NCBI RefSeq assembly: GCF_018130245.1
Contig: NZ_JAFCKP010000002.1
Span: 434,001-498,000, forward strand
DNA length: 64,000 nucleotides
Reading direction: 5' to 3'
DNA from: Bradyrhizobium sp. SZCCT0231
GTDB lineage: Bacteria > Pseudomonadota > Alphaproteobacteria > Rhizobiales > Xanthobacteraceae
Below the pieces are notes generated by a model that saw nothing but the letters and a program-made list of their open reading frames with translations, was not told the DNA's origin and did no database searches. Below, piece by piece: positions 1 to 8,207 of this stretch; position 1 is the stretch's first letter, and every line of letters begins with the position of its first letter. The translations under genes and the position numbers were made by a program.

Positions 1-330
1 GTCGCCGGTGCCCGCTACATCACCGAAGCCCGTGCCGCCGGCGCCTTTGCGGTCGGCAAGTGCGGCGCCTACGGCCAAGCGTATGACTACGGCGCCGAGC
101 ACGAGGCGCGCGCCGCCGCGCAGAAGCAGTGCAAGGGCGATTGCACGACCGTGACGATGAAGCGCGCCTGCGCCGCGATGTCGGTCGATATGACAAATCC
201 GTGCGGCGCCTATGGTTATGCCGTGAAGCCGAAGATCTCGGCTTCGCTCAACGCCGCCACGCGCGAATGCTACAAGTACGGCGGCAAGGAATGCGTGATC
301 CGCGCCTGGGCCTGCGACGCCAAGGGTTGA
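1..330 (+). CDS. DUF4189-type cysteine-rich protein, 3' part only
   Basis: The open frame enters from the left edge and stops with TGA at 328-330, so only the last 109 residues are seen and the start and any signal peptide are missing. Two similar halves can be seen, each with a C-G-A-Y-G core (CGAYGQA near residue 21, CGAYGYA near residue 68) followed by an Ala-rich helix and paired cysteines (KQCKGDC, RECYKYGGKEC). This matches the DUF4189 pattern, a secreted family of unknown function common in Bradyrhizobium. The regular cysteines suggest disulfides and an exported protein. The function is not known. A palindromic repeat ten bases after the stop could end the transcript. Confidence 0.7.
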   Translation, partial: VAGARYITEARAAGAFAVGKCGAYGQAYDYGAEHEARAAAQKQCKGDCTTVTMKRACAAMSVDMTNPCGAYGYAVKPKISASLNAATRECYKYGGKECVIRAWACDAKG

Positions 331-339
331 TTCCTCTTG

Positions 340-383
340 CTGTCATTCCGGGACGATGCGTAGCATCGCCTCGGGAATGACAG
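340..383. repeat. CATTCCGG palindrome, single-hairpin form (family A, copy 1)
   Basis: The outer arms CTGTCATTCCG and CGGGAATGACAG are inverted, and the inner arms CGATGCG/CATCG fold on themselves. The copy lies between two same-strand genes and may act as a transcription terminator. It shares its outer ends with the larger paired copies elsewhere in the window but lacks their internal GGAATCCAT half. Confidence 0.8.
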
Positions 384-395
384 TGGAAGAAACAG

Positions 396-806
396 ATGCA
401 GTTCGACACCAAGATCGCCGTCGTGATCCGCACCGATCTTCAGGCCTGGCAGAAGCTCAACGTCGCGTCCTTTCTCACCAGCGGCATCGCCGCGGCTTTT
501 CCGGACTGCATCGGCGAGGCCTATGAAGACGCCTCGGGCACGAAATATCACGCGCTGATCGGCCAGCCGATCCTGATCTATGGTGCCGACGGTCCGGCGT
601 TGTCGCGCGCGCTGGACCGTGCGCTGACGCGGAACGTCACGCCAGCCGTCTATACCGAGGACATGTTCAAGACCACGCACGATGCCGCCAACCGCGAGGC
701 GGTGAGGGCGGTGGCGCGCAACGAGCTCAATCTCGTCGGCATCGCCATGCGCGCCGAGCGCAAGGTGATCGACAAGATCGTCGACGGCCTCAAGTTCCAT
801 GGCTGA
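396..806 (+). CDS. DUF2000 family protein
   Basis: This 136-residue protein begins MQFDTKIAVVIRTDL and has the usual DUF2000 layout: an N-terminal strand plus K-I-A-V-V, a central YHALIGQPILIYGAD segment, and a C-terminal helix with the conserved NELNLVGIAM stretch. The length fits the family. DUF2000 proteins have a peptidyl-tRNA-hydrolase-like fold, but no activity is established. The gene follows repeat copy 1 and is separated from adhP by a 138-bp regulatory gap, so it is probably not co-transcribed with it. No signal peptide or membrane segment is seen, so it is presumably cytoplasmic. Confidence 0.8.
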   Translation: MQFDTKIAVVIRTDLQAWQKLNVASFLTSGIAAAFPDCIGEAYEDASGTKYHALIGQPILIYGADGPALSRALDRALTRNVTPAVYTEDMFKTTHDAANREAVRAVARNELNLVGIAMRAERKVIDKIVDGLKFHG

Positions 807-875
807 TGTCCAGCTGCGAATGTGCTGTCATCGCGTTGTCATGACGGGCGCACTGTTGCGCAACGATTGGGCTGT

Positions 876-889
876 TTGACCCGGATCAA
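876..889 (+). promoter_or_regulatory. FixK/FNR-type box upstream of adhP
   Basis: The site is TTGACCCGGATCAA, a perfect match to the TTGA-N6-TCAA consensus bound by FNR/FixK activators. A plausible -10 hexamer TACTCT lies at 911-916. A start near 923 would put the box centre (882.5) about 41 bp upstream, the class II position. The ATG at 945 would then have a leader of about 22 nt containing GAAGGAG. This points to microaerobic or anaerobic activation of adhP and possibly of the GH4 gene behind it. Confidence 0.75.
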
Positions 890-944
890 GTGCCGGCCGC
901 GTGCGGCCGCTACTCTGCTATTCGCAATGCGAAGGAGCAGAGAT

Positions 945-1970
945 ATGCCGACCATGAAAGCCGCAATCGTCAGACAATTCGGCAAGCCGCTGGTGATCGA
1001 GGACGTGCCGGTGCCGCAGCCCGGTCCGGGCGAGGTCCTGGTCAAGGTCAAGGCCTGCGGCGTCTGCCATACCGATCTGCACGCGGCATCCGGCGACTGG
1101 CCGGTGAAACCGGTGCCGCCTTTCATCCCCGGCCATGAAGCCGCCGGCATCGTCGCCGCGCTCGGGTCCGGCGTGAAGAATCTTAGGGTTGGCGATGCGG
1201 TCGGCGTTGCCTGGCTGCATGACGCCTGCATGGCTTGCGAATATTGCGAGACCGGCTGGGAGACGCTGTGCGAGCACCAGCACAACACCGGCTACAGCGT
1301 GAACGGCGGCTTCGCCGAATATGTCATCGCCTCGGCTGCCTTCGCCGCAAAGCTTCCGGCCACGGTCGATTTCGCTGCCGTCGCACCGATCCTGTGCGCC
1401 GGCGTCACCACCTACAAGGGCTTGAAGGAGACCGAGGCCAAGCCCGGCGAATGGGTGGTGATCTCGGGCGTTGGCGGGCTCGGCCATGTCGCGATCCAGT
1501 ACGCCAAGGCGATGGGGCTGAAGGTCGCGGCTGTCGATATCGCCGAGGACAAGCTGGAGCTGGCGCGCGAGACCGGCGCCGATCTTGCGGTCAACGCCCT
1601 CGCGAGCGGCGCTGTGGACAAGGTGCTGGCGGCAACCGGGGGCGGAGCCCACGGCGTGCTGGTGACGGCGGTCTCGACTGCCGCGTTCGCGCAGGCGTTG
1701 AAGATGGTGCGCCGCAAGGGCACCGTCAGCCTCGTCGGCCTGCCGCCGGGTGAATTCCCGACGCCGATCTTCGACGTCGTGCTCAAGCGCATCACCGTGC
1801 GCGGCTCCATCGTCGGCACGAGGCGTGACCTCGACGAAGCCGTCGCGTTCGCCGCCGACGGCAAGGTGAAGGCCGAGGTGACCAAGGTGCCGCTCGCGCA
1901 AATCAACGACGTCTTTGACCGCATGAAGGCCGGCAAGATCGACGGCCGCATGGTGCTCGACTTCGGCTAG
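945..1970 (+). CDS. adhP: zinc-dependent alcohol dehydrogenase, AdhP type
   Basis: This 341-residue medium-chain dehydrogenase oxidises primary alcohols or reduces aldehydes with NAD(H). Catalytic zinc ligands are in [10 protein letters not shown], in GHEAAG and the Cys of ILCAG. The structural-zinc cysteines are spaced C-x2-C-x2-C-x7-C in [15 protein letters not shown]. The nucleotide site is GVGGLGH. The length is typical of AdhP. I chose the ATG at 945 because GAAGGAG sits seven bases upstream and family members start M-x-x-M-K-A-A; the frame is open further upstream but that part is not AdhP-like. A perfect FixK/FNR box lies 56 bp ahead, which fits a fermentative or low-oxygen role. The next gene starts 20 bp after the stop. 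Confidence 0.9.
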   Translation: MPTMKAAIVRQFGKPLVIEDVPVPQPGPGEVLVKVKACGVCHTDLHAASGDWPVKPVPPFIPGHEAAGIVAALGSGVKNLRVGDAVGVAWLHDACMACEYCETGWETLCEHQHNTGYSVNGGFAEYVIASAAFAAKLPATVDFAAVAPILCAGVTTYKGLKETEAKPGEWVVISGVGGLGHVAIQYAKAMGLKVAAVDIAEDKLELARETGADLAVNALASGAVDKVLAATGGGAHGVLVTAVSTAAFAQALKMVRRKGTVSLVGLPPGEFPTPIFDVVLKRITVRGSIVGTRRDLDEAVAFAADGKVKAEVTKVPLAQINDVFDRMKAGKIDGRMVLDFG

Positions 1971-1989
1971 TCTCCGCGGGGAGCAGGGC

Positions 1990-3270
1990 ATGGTCCGGCC
2001 AACGAAGATCGTCTTTCTCGGCGCCAGCAGCGCATCCTTTGGGATGAGCATGTTCCGGGACCTGTTCTCGACCCGCGACCTGGCCGGTTCAACGCTGGTC
2101 CTGGTCGGACGAAACGTCGACCGGCTCGGCCGGTCGACGCGGCTCGCGAAGCTGCTCAACGAGAAATCCGGCGCCGGTTATGCCATCGAGGCCACGACGG
2201 ATTGGCGTGCGGCGCTCGACGGCGCCGAGTTCGTCGTGCATTCCACCGCGATCGACCGCAACCGGCTGTGGCGGCTCGACTTCGAGATTCCGCGCAAGTT
2301 TGGCATCCATCATACGCTGGGTGAGAACGGTGGGCCCGGCGGTTTGTTCTTCACGCTGCGCACCTTGCCGGTGGTCTTCGACTTCGTGCGCGAGATGGAG
2401 CTCCGCTGCCCGCGCGCGACCTTCATCAACTTCTCCAATCCGGAAAGCCGCATCATCCTGGCGCTCGGGCGGCACAGCAGGATTCGCAGCGTCGGCCTCT
2501 GCCACGGAATATTCCTTGCCCGCGGCAATGTCGCCCGAATTTTGGGGATGCCGGAAAGCCGAGTGGATGTGTGGGGTGCAGGCCTCAATCACTTCCAATG
2601 TCTGACCGAAATCCGGGATCGCGAGACCGGCGAGGACCTCTATCCGCTGTTGCGTGAGAGGGAGAGGGACTTCGATCCCGCCTTCTCACCGCTGACGCGC
2701 AAATTGTTGCATGCCTTCGGCCACTGGCTCGGCTGTGGCGACAGTCACGTTGGCGAGTATTTCTCGTTCGGCTGGGAGGCCGGCGAGGGCGGCTACAACT
2801 ACGACTGGGACGAGAGCGAACGTGCGAAGCTGACGCGGCTGATCGATGACGTGCTTGCCGGTCGTGCCGATGCGCCGGACTGGTGGTCGGTGCCGTCGGG
2901 GGAGCGCGCGATCAGCATCATCGCCGCCAGCGTTCATAACCGCAAGCAGCTGATCGAATCCGCCGTCATTCACAATCGACAGGTGATCCCGAACCTGCCG
3001 GCCGATGCCGCGGTGGAGGTGCCGGTGGTGGTGGATGCCGCGGGCATCCATCCTGTCTCGCTCGGGCCGCTGCCCGATGGCGTGGCCAAGCTGATGGCGA
3101 TCCAGGTTCAGGTTCAGCAGATGGCGGTGGAGGCGGCGATGCATGCCTCGAAGGAACTGGCCCTGCAAGCGCTGCTGCTCGACCCCGTCATTCATTCAGA
3201 GCAGGCCGCGCGCGGCCTGCTCGAGGAGTTATGGGAGATCAACTGGCCTTACATCCGGCCATGCATTTGA
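1990..3270 (+). CDS. glycoside hydrolase family 4 (alpha-glucosidase/alpha-galacturonidase-like)
   Basis: A 426-residue GH4 enzyme. This family uses NAD+ and a divalent metal in an oxidation/elimination mechanism. Visible marks are the N-terminal Rossmann motif [13 protein letters not shown], the [12 protein letters not shown] loop, INFSNPES, the metal-binding Cys/His pair in GLCHGIF (about residue 175) and GLNHF (about residue 200). The overall shape is closer to the alpha-galacturonidase/LplD branch than to phospho-glucosidases, but the substrate cannot be read from sequence. The ATG at 1990 has GGGGAG upstream. It lies 19 bp after adhP on the same strand, so the two may share the FixK-type promoter. 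No sugar transporter is adjacent. Presumably cytosolic. Confidence 0.85.
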   Translation: MVRPTKIVFLGASSASFGMSMFRDLFSTRDLAGSTLVLVGRNVDRLGRSTRLAKLLNEKSGAGYAIEATTDWRAALDGAEFVVHSTAIDRNRLWRLDFEIPRKFGIHHTLGENGGPGGLFFTLRTLPVVFDFVREMELRCPRATFINFSNPESRIILALGRHSRIRSVGLCHGIFLARGNVARILGMPESRVDVWGAGLNHFQCLTEIRDRETGEDLYPLLRERERDFDPAFSPLTRKLLHAFGHWLGCGDSHVGEYFSFGWEAGEGGYNYDWDESERAKLTRLIDDVLAGRADAPDWWSVPSGERAISIIAASVHNRKQLIESAVIHNRQVIPNLPADAAVEVPVVVDAAGIHPVSLGPLPDGVAKLMAIQVQVQQMAVEAAMHASKELALQALLLDPVIHSEQAARGLLEELWEINWPYIRPCI

Positions 3271-3299
3271 GCGACCGACCACCCTCAGCACGCCGTACC

Positions 3300-3728
3300 T
3301 TACGCCGGCGGCATGCCTTCGAATTTCACCAGGCCGGGGTCAAGACGATCCCAGTCATGACCGCGCGCGGCGAAAGTGACCGCCTGCGGCTCGTAGCGGG
3401 CGGGCTCGTCGAGGCTTGCCGCCCGGATCGTGAAGACGCCGGGTTGCGCCGCGAAGGTCATGTAGACAGGCACACCGCATTGTGTACAGAAGCCGCGCGT
3501 CTTCACGTTGCCATTGTCGGCGACCATGTCCCAGAGCTTCGCTTCGCCGGTCAGCGTGACGCCGGCGCGCGCGAATGTCGCGTACGAGCCATGCCCGCTG
3601 CCACTTTCGCGCTGGCAGTCCCGGCACTGGCAGTGATTGCTGAACAGGGGCTCACCGACGATCGAATAGCGGATCGCGCCGCAGGCGCAGCCGCCGGTAT
3701 AGGGCTTTTCCATCGCGATATCTCCCAT
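3300..3728 (-). CDS. GFA-domain (CENP-V/GFA) zinc protein
   Basis: A 142-residue protein of the glutathione-dependent formaldehyde-activating enzyme (GFA) family. Three cysteine clusters are present: GGCACGAIRY, HCQCRDCQR and GFCTQCG, the seven-cysteine zinc pattern of the fold. Family members are often annotated as formaldehyde-activating, but that activity is disputed and the role here is unknown. The ATG at 3728 follows directly on the stop of the SRPBCC gene; a second in-frame ATG four codons later (before EKPYTGGCACG) is also possible. It is the last gene of a three-gene ArsR-SRPBCC-GFA operon and converges on the GH4 gene. Confidence 0.85.
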   Translation of the reverse strand: MGDIAMEKPYTGGCACGAIRYSIVGEPLFSNHCQCRDCQRESGSGHGSYATFARAGVTLTGEAKLWDMVADNGNVKTRGFCTQCGVPVYMTFAAQPGVFTIRAASLDEPARYEPQAVTFAARGHDWDRLDPGLVKFEGMPPA

Positions 3729-4190
3729 TCACTCTTCGCCGCTGATCTCGTCGAGCTGCCTAACGACCTTTTTCCAGCCGCCGCTCATGACCGTGTAGGC
3801 GGACTCGTTCCTGGGCAGGACGAAGCCCGCATGGACCAGGCGGATCCGCGTGCCGGCTTCGACCGGGGTGAGGGACCAGGTCACGACGGTGTCGAGCGGT
3901 GCGCCATAGCCGGTGTTGCGCGCGTCGCCGCCCTTCCAGGCGTAGACGAGGCGGCGGTGCGGCACGACCTCCAGAACCCGGCAACGGATCACGCCGTCCC
4001 ACGCGCCGCCCGGGGTGGTCTGGAATGTGAAGGTGTTGCCTTCAATCGCCTCGAAGCCGGTCGGCTTCATCAGCCAGCGCGCGATCAACGCGGCACTGGT
4101 CAGCGCCTTCCAGACCGTCTCCGGTGCATGAGGGAGCACTTCGTCAATGACGATGTCCTTGGTTTCGACTTTCAACGCGGCTGCACTCAC
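3729..4190 (-). CDS. SRPBCC (AHSA1/START-like) protein
   Basis: A 153-residue SRPBCC-fold protein with a hydrophobic ligand cavity; the AHSA1-type core is seen in VLPHAPETVWKALTS near the N-terminus and the C-terminal VMSGGWKKVVRQLDEI helix. It starts with GTG at 4190, which overlaps the ArsR stop by four bases (GTGA), implying translational coupling. ArsR-SRPBCC pairs are very common, and the SRPBCC partner is generally thought to bind or act on a small hydrophobic molecule; the ligand is unknown. It reads straight into the GFA gene. Confidence 0.85.
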   Translation of the reverse strand: MSAAALKVETKDIVIDEVLPHAPETVWKALTSAALIARWLMKPTGFEAIEGNTFTFQTTPGGAWDGVIRCRVLEVVPHRRLVYAWKGGDARNTGYGAPLDTVVTWSLTPVEAGTRIRLVHAGFVLPRNESAYTVMSGGWKKVVRQLDEISGEE

Positions 4191-4522
4191 GGATCGATCT
4201 CCTTCAAGAGGTCACGCAGGTTCTGGAAGCGCTCGCGCCAGAAGACGCCGTAGTGATCCATCCAGGTCACCAGCGGCTCGAGTCCTTGCGGCGCGGCGCG
4301 GTAATAGACGTTGCGGCCCTCTGCTCGCTCGGCGACGAGACCAGCCTGCTTGAGGGACTTCAGGTGCTGCGAGATCGCTCCTTGCGTGACGCCGCTGCCG
4401 CGCGTCAGCTCGGCGACGCTGATCTCCTTGCTCTCGAACACGCGCTCGAACACGGCGCGGCGGGTTGGGTCGGCGAGGGCGCGCATCACGATGGTGACGG
4501 GGTTCGGGGCGGCTTCAATCAT
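4187..4522 (-). CDS. ArsR-family winged-helix repressor
   Basis: A 111-residue ArsR/SmtB-type regulator. The winged helix runs from RALADPTRRAVFERV through ISVAELTRGSGVTQGAISQHLKSLKQAGLV and the wing GRNVYYRA. It lacks the Cys-rich ELCVCDL metal motif, so it is probably not a metal sensor. It is the first gene of the operon with SRPBCC and GFA. Its upstream region has a promoter and two tandem dyads placed so that transcription would begin at or next to the ATG, and there is no Shine-Dalgarno sequence, so the mRNA may be leaderless and autorepressed. It diverges from the TetR operon. Confidence 0.88.
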   Translation of the reverse strand: MIEAAPNPVTIVMRALADPTRRAVFERVFESKEISVAELTRGSGVTQGAISQHLKSLKQAGLVAERAEGRNVYYRAAPQGLEPLVTWMDHYGVFWRERFQNLRDLLKEIDP

Positions 4523-4528
4523 GAGGTT

Positions 4529-4564
4529 AAATTAGCGAAGGCTAATGCATTAGTCAATACTAAT
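4529..4564 (-). promoter_or_regulatory. ArsR operon promoter with two tandem operator dyads
   Basis: On the minus strand TTGACT (4552-4557), a 17-bp spacer and TAATTT (4529-4534) form a good sigma-70 promoter with the start predicted at about 4522, the A of the ArsR ATG. Two dyads, ATTAGCgaagGCTAAT (4531-4546) and ATTAGTcaatACTAAT (4549-4564), are centred 18 bp apart and cover the -10 and -35. This arrangement fits autorepression by ArsR. Confidence 0.65.
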
Positions 4565-4596
4565 TCATCTCTGAAGCAGAGGAATGCCTCACCGGC

Positions 4597-4626
4597 TTGA
4601 CGATGACTGACTAGTCAGTCATATAT
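4597..4626 (+). promoter_or_regulatory. TetR promoter with perfect 20-bp operator palindrome
   Basis: A perfect palindrome ATGACTGACTAGTCAGTCAT occupies 4603-4622. It lies in the spacer between TTGACG (4597-4602) and a CATATA/ATATAT -10 (4620-4626). The predicted start is about 4632, the ATG of the TetR gene. The palindrome is typical of TetR-family operators, so I infer autorepression with a leaderless or near-leaderless message. Confidence 0.65.
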
Positions 4627-4631
4627 TTCAA

Positions 4632-5327
4632 ATGACCAGGAAGCCGACCAAAACCGCCCTGCCGCCAGCAACTCGCGCCCGCGCGAAGGACCCTGTGCCT
4701 GCTCGCAGCGAGGAGGCGCCTGCCTCGAGCCGCGCCACGCGTGCGGCGGAGCGGCGTGCGGCGATCGTGGAGGCGGCGATGGACGAATTCATCGCGCGCG
4801 GGTTTGCGGCGACGCGGCTCGACGACATCGCCAAGCGGGCGGGCGTCGCCAAGGGCACGATCTACCTGCACTTCAAGGACAAGGAATCGATGTTCGAGGA
4901 GCTGGTGCGCATCGTCATCGTTCCCGTGGTCGCTCGGCTGACCGCGCTGCCGCCGCCGGCGGGCTCGGTGCGCGACCTGATCGAGGCTTTCGCAGGCAAC
5001 TTCCTGAAGGAGGTGATCGGCACGAGGCGCGGCGATCTGGTGCGCCTGATCGTGGCGGAGGGCCCGCGCTTTCCGTCGGTCGCCGACTTCTACTACCGCG
5101 AGGTGGTCTCGCGCGGGATCGCCGCCATGCGCGCGCTGATCGAGCTCGGTATTGCCCGCGGCGAGATCCGCGAAAAGGATCTCGCTCGCTATCCGCAGAT
5201 CCTGGTCGCGCCCGCGATGATCGCGGTGATCTGGCAGAGCCTGTTTGCGCGGCATGCGCCGCTCGATGCGCAGGAGATGCTGCGCGTTCATCTCGATTTG
5301 ATTTTTGGCGAACGGAGCACGACATGA
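4632..5327 (+). CDS. TetR-family repressor of the exporter operon
   Basis: A 231-residue TetR-type regulator. After a basic, Ala-rich N-terminal extension of about 40 residues the helix-turn-helix runs through IVEAAMDEFIARGFAATRLDDIAKRAGVAKGT (split here: IVEAAMDEF, then RLDDIAKRAGVAKGT) and IYLHFKDKESMF. The C-terminal ligand-binding half is hydrophobic and resembles AcrR-type efflux regulators. The stop overlaps the ATG of the HlyD gene by four bases (ATGA), so it is the first cistron of the exporter operon. A perfect palindrome sits in its promoter. The inducer is unknown, presumably a substrate of the pump. Confidence 0.88.
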   Translation: MTRKPTKTALPPATRARAKDPVPARSEEAPASSRATRAAERRAAIVEAAMDEFIARGFAATRLDDIAKRAGVAKGTIYLHFKDKESMFEELVRIVIVPVVARLTALPPPAGSVRDLIEAFAGNFLKEVIGTRRGDLVRLIVAEGPRFPSVADFYYREVVSRGIAAMRALIELGIARGEIREKDLARYPQILVAPAMIAVIWQSLFARHAPLDAQEMLRVHLDLIFGERSTT

Positions 5328-6112
5328 GGTCGTCACAAGCAATTTTCAGTCTTGCATTGACGATCGTGCTCGCAGCCGGGCTGGCCGGCTGCAACGACAA
5401 GCGCGATCCCGGCTTCCAGGGCTGGGTCGAGGCCGACATGATCTTCGTCAGCCCGGACGAGGCGGGTCGGGTCACCAAGCTCAACGTCCGCGAAGGCGAG
5501 GAGGTCAAGGTCGGCGATGCCCTCTATTCCGTCGACGACGATCTCCAGCGCGCCGATCTCAATCAGAACAAGGCGACACTCGCGAACGCGCAGCAGACCT
5601 ATGACCGCGCCGCTTCGCTGAGCAAGACCGGCTCGGGCACGCAGGCCAATCTCGACTCCGCCGTGTCCGCCTTGCGCGTCGCGGAAGCGCGGGTGGCGAC
5701 GTCGGAGACGCGGATGGCGCGGCGCAAGGGCTTTGCGCCCGTCGCCGGCACCATCCAGCAGATCTATTTCCGCGAGGGCGAGATGGTCGCGGCGCAGCGG
5801 CCGGTGCTCTCGATCATGCCGCCGGGCAACATGAAGCTGCGCTTTTTCGTGCCGGAGACCGAGCTGCCCAAGCTTGCGATCGGGGATACGGTGCGCGTTT
5901 CTTGCGACAATTGCGCGGCCGACCTCACCGCGAAGATCTATTTCATCGCGACCTCGGCCGAGTATACCCCGCCCGTCATCTACAGCCTCGATGAGCGCAA
6001 CAAGCTCGTCTATCTGATCCAGGCGCGGCCCTCGCGGCCTGATGCCCTGCGGGTCGGACAGCCGATCGACGTCTATCTCAACCCGAAGACACCGGTGGCG
6101 GACAAGCGATGA
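5324..6112 (+). CDS. HlyD/YbhG-type periplasmic adaptor lipoprotein
   Basis: A 262-residue membrane-fusion protein. The N-terminus is a lipoprotein signal: a hydrophobic stretch ending LAAGLAGC, with Cys at about residue 22. Then follow the first half-barrel/lipoyl segment (VSPDEAGRVTKLNVREGEEV), a short alpha-helical hairpin of about 75 residues, the second lipoyl half (KGFAPVAGTIQQIYFREGE) and a beta-barrel. This is the YbhG/EmrA-like layout with a short coiled coil. It overlaps TetR and the ATPase by ATGA at both ends. It should link the ABC exporter in the inner membrane to an outer-membrane channel encoded elsewhere. Confidence 0.88.
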   Translation: MRSSQAIFSLALTIVLAAGLAGCNDKRDPGFQGWVEADMIFVSPDEAGRVTKLNVREGEEVKVGDALYSVDDDLQRADLNQNKATLANAQQTYDRAASLSKTGSGTQANLDSAVSALRVAEARVATSETRMARRKGFAPVAGTIQQIYFREGEMVAAQRPVLSIMPPGNMKLRFFVPETELPKLAIGDTVRVSCDNCAADLTAKIYFIATSAEYTPPVIYSLDERNKLVYLIQARPSRPDALRVGQPIDVYLNPKTPVADKR

Positions 6113-7041
6113 GCAGCGGCAACGGCATCGCGATCGACGTCAAGGGCCTGACCAAGTCATTCGGCGGCCGCGAGGTCGTGCACGATCTGTCGATGCAGGT
6201 GAAGCGCGGCTCGATCTACGGCTTCCTCGGACCCAACGGCTCGGGCAAGACCACGACCATCCGCATCCTCTGCGGACTGCTCACGCCTGATAGCGGCGAG
6301 GGCACCTGTCTCGGCTACGACATCCGCCGCGATGCCGGGAAGATCAAGCGTAAGGTCGGCTACATGACCCAGCGCTTCAGCCTGTACCAGGATCTCTCGG
6401 TGCGCGAGAATCTCGAATTCGTCGCGCGGCTCTATGGCCTCACCGACGCGCGCGGTGCCGCACGCGACATGATCAAGCGGCTCGGGCTGTCGGGGCGCGA
6501 GGAGCAGCTTGCGGGCGAGCTCTCCGGCGGCTGGAAGCAGCGGCTGGCGCTGGGGGCCTGCACGCTGCCCAATCCGCAACTCTTGCTGCTCGACGAGCCG
6601 ACCGCCGGCGTCGACCCCAAGGCGCGGCGCGATTTCTGGAACGAGATCCACGCGCTCGCCGCCGAGGGCCTCACGGTGCTGGTCTCGACCCATTACATGG
6701 ACGAGGCCGAGCGCTGCCACGAGATCGCGTACATCGCCTACGGCTATCTGCTGGCGCACGGCACGGTGGAGGAGGTGATCGCAAAATCCGCGCTGACGAC
6801 CTACACCGTCACGGGCGAAGACCTGAACGGGCTCGGGGCCGCGCTCACGGGCAAGCCCGGGATCGACATGGTGGCGCCGTTCGGCACCTCACTGCATGTT
6901 TCCGGCCGCGACGTCGCTGCGCTCGAAGACAGCATCGCGCCCTGGCGCGAAAAGGGCGGACTGCACTGGCAGAAGTCGCAACCGTCGCTCGAAGACGTGT
7001 TCATCGAGCTGATGGGGCGCTCCAAGGACAATTTCCAATGA
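6109..7041 (+). CDS. ABC exporter ATPase, YbhF/NatA-like
   Basis: A 310-residue ATP-binding subunit with one nucleotide-binding domain. Walker A is GPNGSGKTT (about residue 41), the Q-loop is in YMTQRFSLY, the signature is LSGGWKQR, Walker B is LLLLDEPTAGVD and the switch His is in VSTHYMDEAE. The last 80 residues form a regulatory extension. E. coli YbhF has two such domains fused; this protein has only one, so the exporter would need a homodimer. It overlaps the adaptor and permease genes by ATGA, and sits in a four-gene translationally coupled operon with TetR. Confidence 0.9.
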   Translation: MSSGNGIAIDVKGLTKSFGGREVVHDLSMQVKRGSIYGFLGPNGSGKTTTIRILCGLLTPDSGEGTCLGYDIRRDAGKIKRKVGYMTQRFSLYQDLSVRENLEFVARLYGLTDARGAARDMIKRLGLSGREEQLAGELSGGWKQRLALGACTLPNPQLLLLDEPTAGVDPKARRDFWNEIHALAAEGLTVLVSTHYMDEAERCHEIAYIAYGYLLAHGTVEEVIAKSALTTYTVTGEDLNGLGAALTGKPGIDMVAPFGTSLHVSGRDVAALEDSIAPWREKGGLHWQKSQPSLEDVFIELMGRSKDNFQ

Positions 7042-8201
7042 GCGCAGTCGAGCATCCCGCTCCACGACGCGAAATCCGCGAGCGCTTGGGCTTCCTGCGG
7101 CGCTCCTATGCGATGCTGGTCAAGGAGTTCATCCAGCTCAAGCGCGACCGCGTCTCGTTCGCGATGATCGTGATGCTGCCGGTGATGCAACTGATGCTGT
7201 TCGGCTATGCCATCAACACCACGCCGCACCATCTGCCGAGTGCCGTGCTGCTCCAGGAGGATTCCGATCTCGCTCGCTCGATCCTGAAGGCGCTGGAGAA
7301 CACCGCCTATTTCCGCTTCATCCATGAAGTGCACGACGTCGACGATTTCGACAACCTGCTGAAATCCGGCAAGGTGCTGTTCGGCGTCGAGATCCCGCGC
7401 GGCTTCGAGCGGGCGGTGCGGCGTGGCGACAGGCCGGCGCTGCTGGTTGCCGCCGATGCCACCGATCCGGTCGCGGCGAGCGCAGCGATCGGCTCGCTCG
7501 GCATGGTCGTGCAGACTGCGCTCAAGCATGATCTCTATATCGGCGATCCTCCGGAGATGCCGTTCGAGATCCGCGCGCATGCCCGCTACAATCCGGCCGC
7601 GGCCTCCAGCCTCAACATCGTGCCGGGCCTCGTCGGCACCATCCTGACCATGACAATGCTGATCTTCACCGCGTTGTCGGTCACGCGCGAGGTCGAGCGC
7701 GGCACCATGGAGAGCCTGCTGTCGATGCCGATCAAGCCGGTCGAGGTGATGTTCGGCAAGATCATCCCCTACGTGCTGGTCGGCTTCGTCCAGGCCTTCC
7801 TGATCATCAGCATCGGCGTCGGTCTGTTCGGCGTACCCGTGCTCGGAAACCTCGTCCTGCTGGCGCTGCTCTCGACGCTGTTCATCACCACCAATCTGTC
7901 GATCGGCTATACCATCTCGACACTGGTGCAGAACCAGCTCCAGGCCATGCAGATGTCGATGATGTTCTTCCTGCCGAGCATTCTCCTGTCCGGCTTCATG
8001 TTCCCGTTTGCAGGGATGCCGGCCTGGGCGCAATATCTCGGCGAATGCCTGCCGCTGACCCACTACCTGCGCATCGTCCGCGCCATCATGCTGAAGGGCG
8101 CGACCATGCAGAATTTGCATTTCGACGCGCTGGCGCTGGCGGCCCTGATGCTGCTCGCCATGACCATCGCCGTGACGCGCTTCCGCCGCACGCTGGATTG
8201 A
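7038..8201 (+). CDS. ABC-2 type exporter permease, YbhS/YbhR-like
   Basis: A 387-residue permease of the ABC-2 superfamily. One membrane segment near residues 35-60 (VSFAMIVMLPVMQLMLFGYA) is followed by a large periplasmic domain of about 120 residues and then five membrane segments, including the conserved TREVERGTMESLLSMPI amphipathic motif before the second. Systems of the YbhGFSR type usually carry two different permeases; only one is present here, so it may homodimerise. It is the last gene of the TetR/HlyD/ATPase operon; the cyclase follows after only six bases and could be co-transcribed. Confidence 0.88.
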   Translation: MSAVEHPAPRREIRERLGFLRRSYAMLVKEFIQLKRDRVSFAMIVMLPVMQLMLFGYAINTTPHHLPSAVLLQEDSDLARSILKALENTAYFRFIHEVHDVDDFDNLLKSGKVLFGVEIPRGFERAVRRGDRPALLVAADATDPVAASAAIGSLGMVVQTALKHDLYIGDPPEMPFEIRAHARYNPAAASSLNIVPGLVGTILTMTMLIFTALSVTREVERGTMESLLSMPIKPVEVMFGKIIPYVLVGFVQAFLIISIGVGLFGVPVLGNLVLLALLSTLFITTNLSIGYTISTLVQNQLQAMQMSMMFFLPSILLSGFMFPFAGMPAWAQYLGECLPLTHYLRIVRAIMLKGATMQNLHFDALALAALMLLAMTIAVTRFRRTLD

Positions 8202-8207
8202 GGCACA

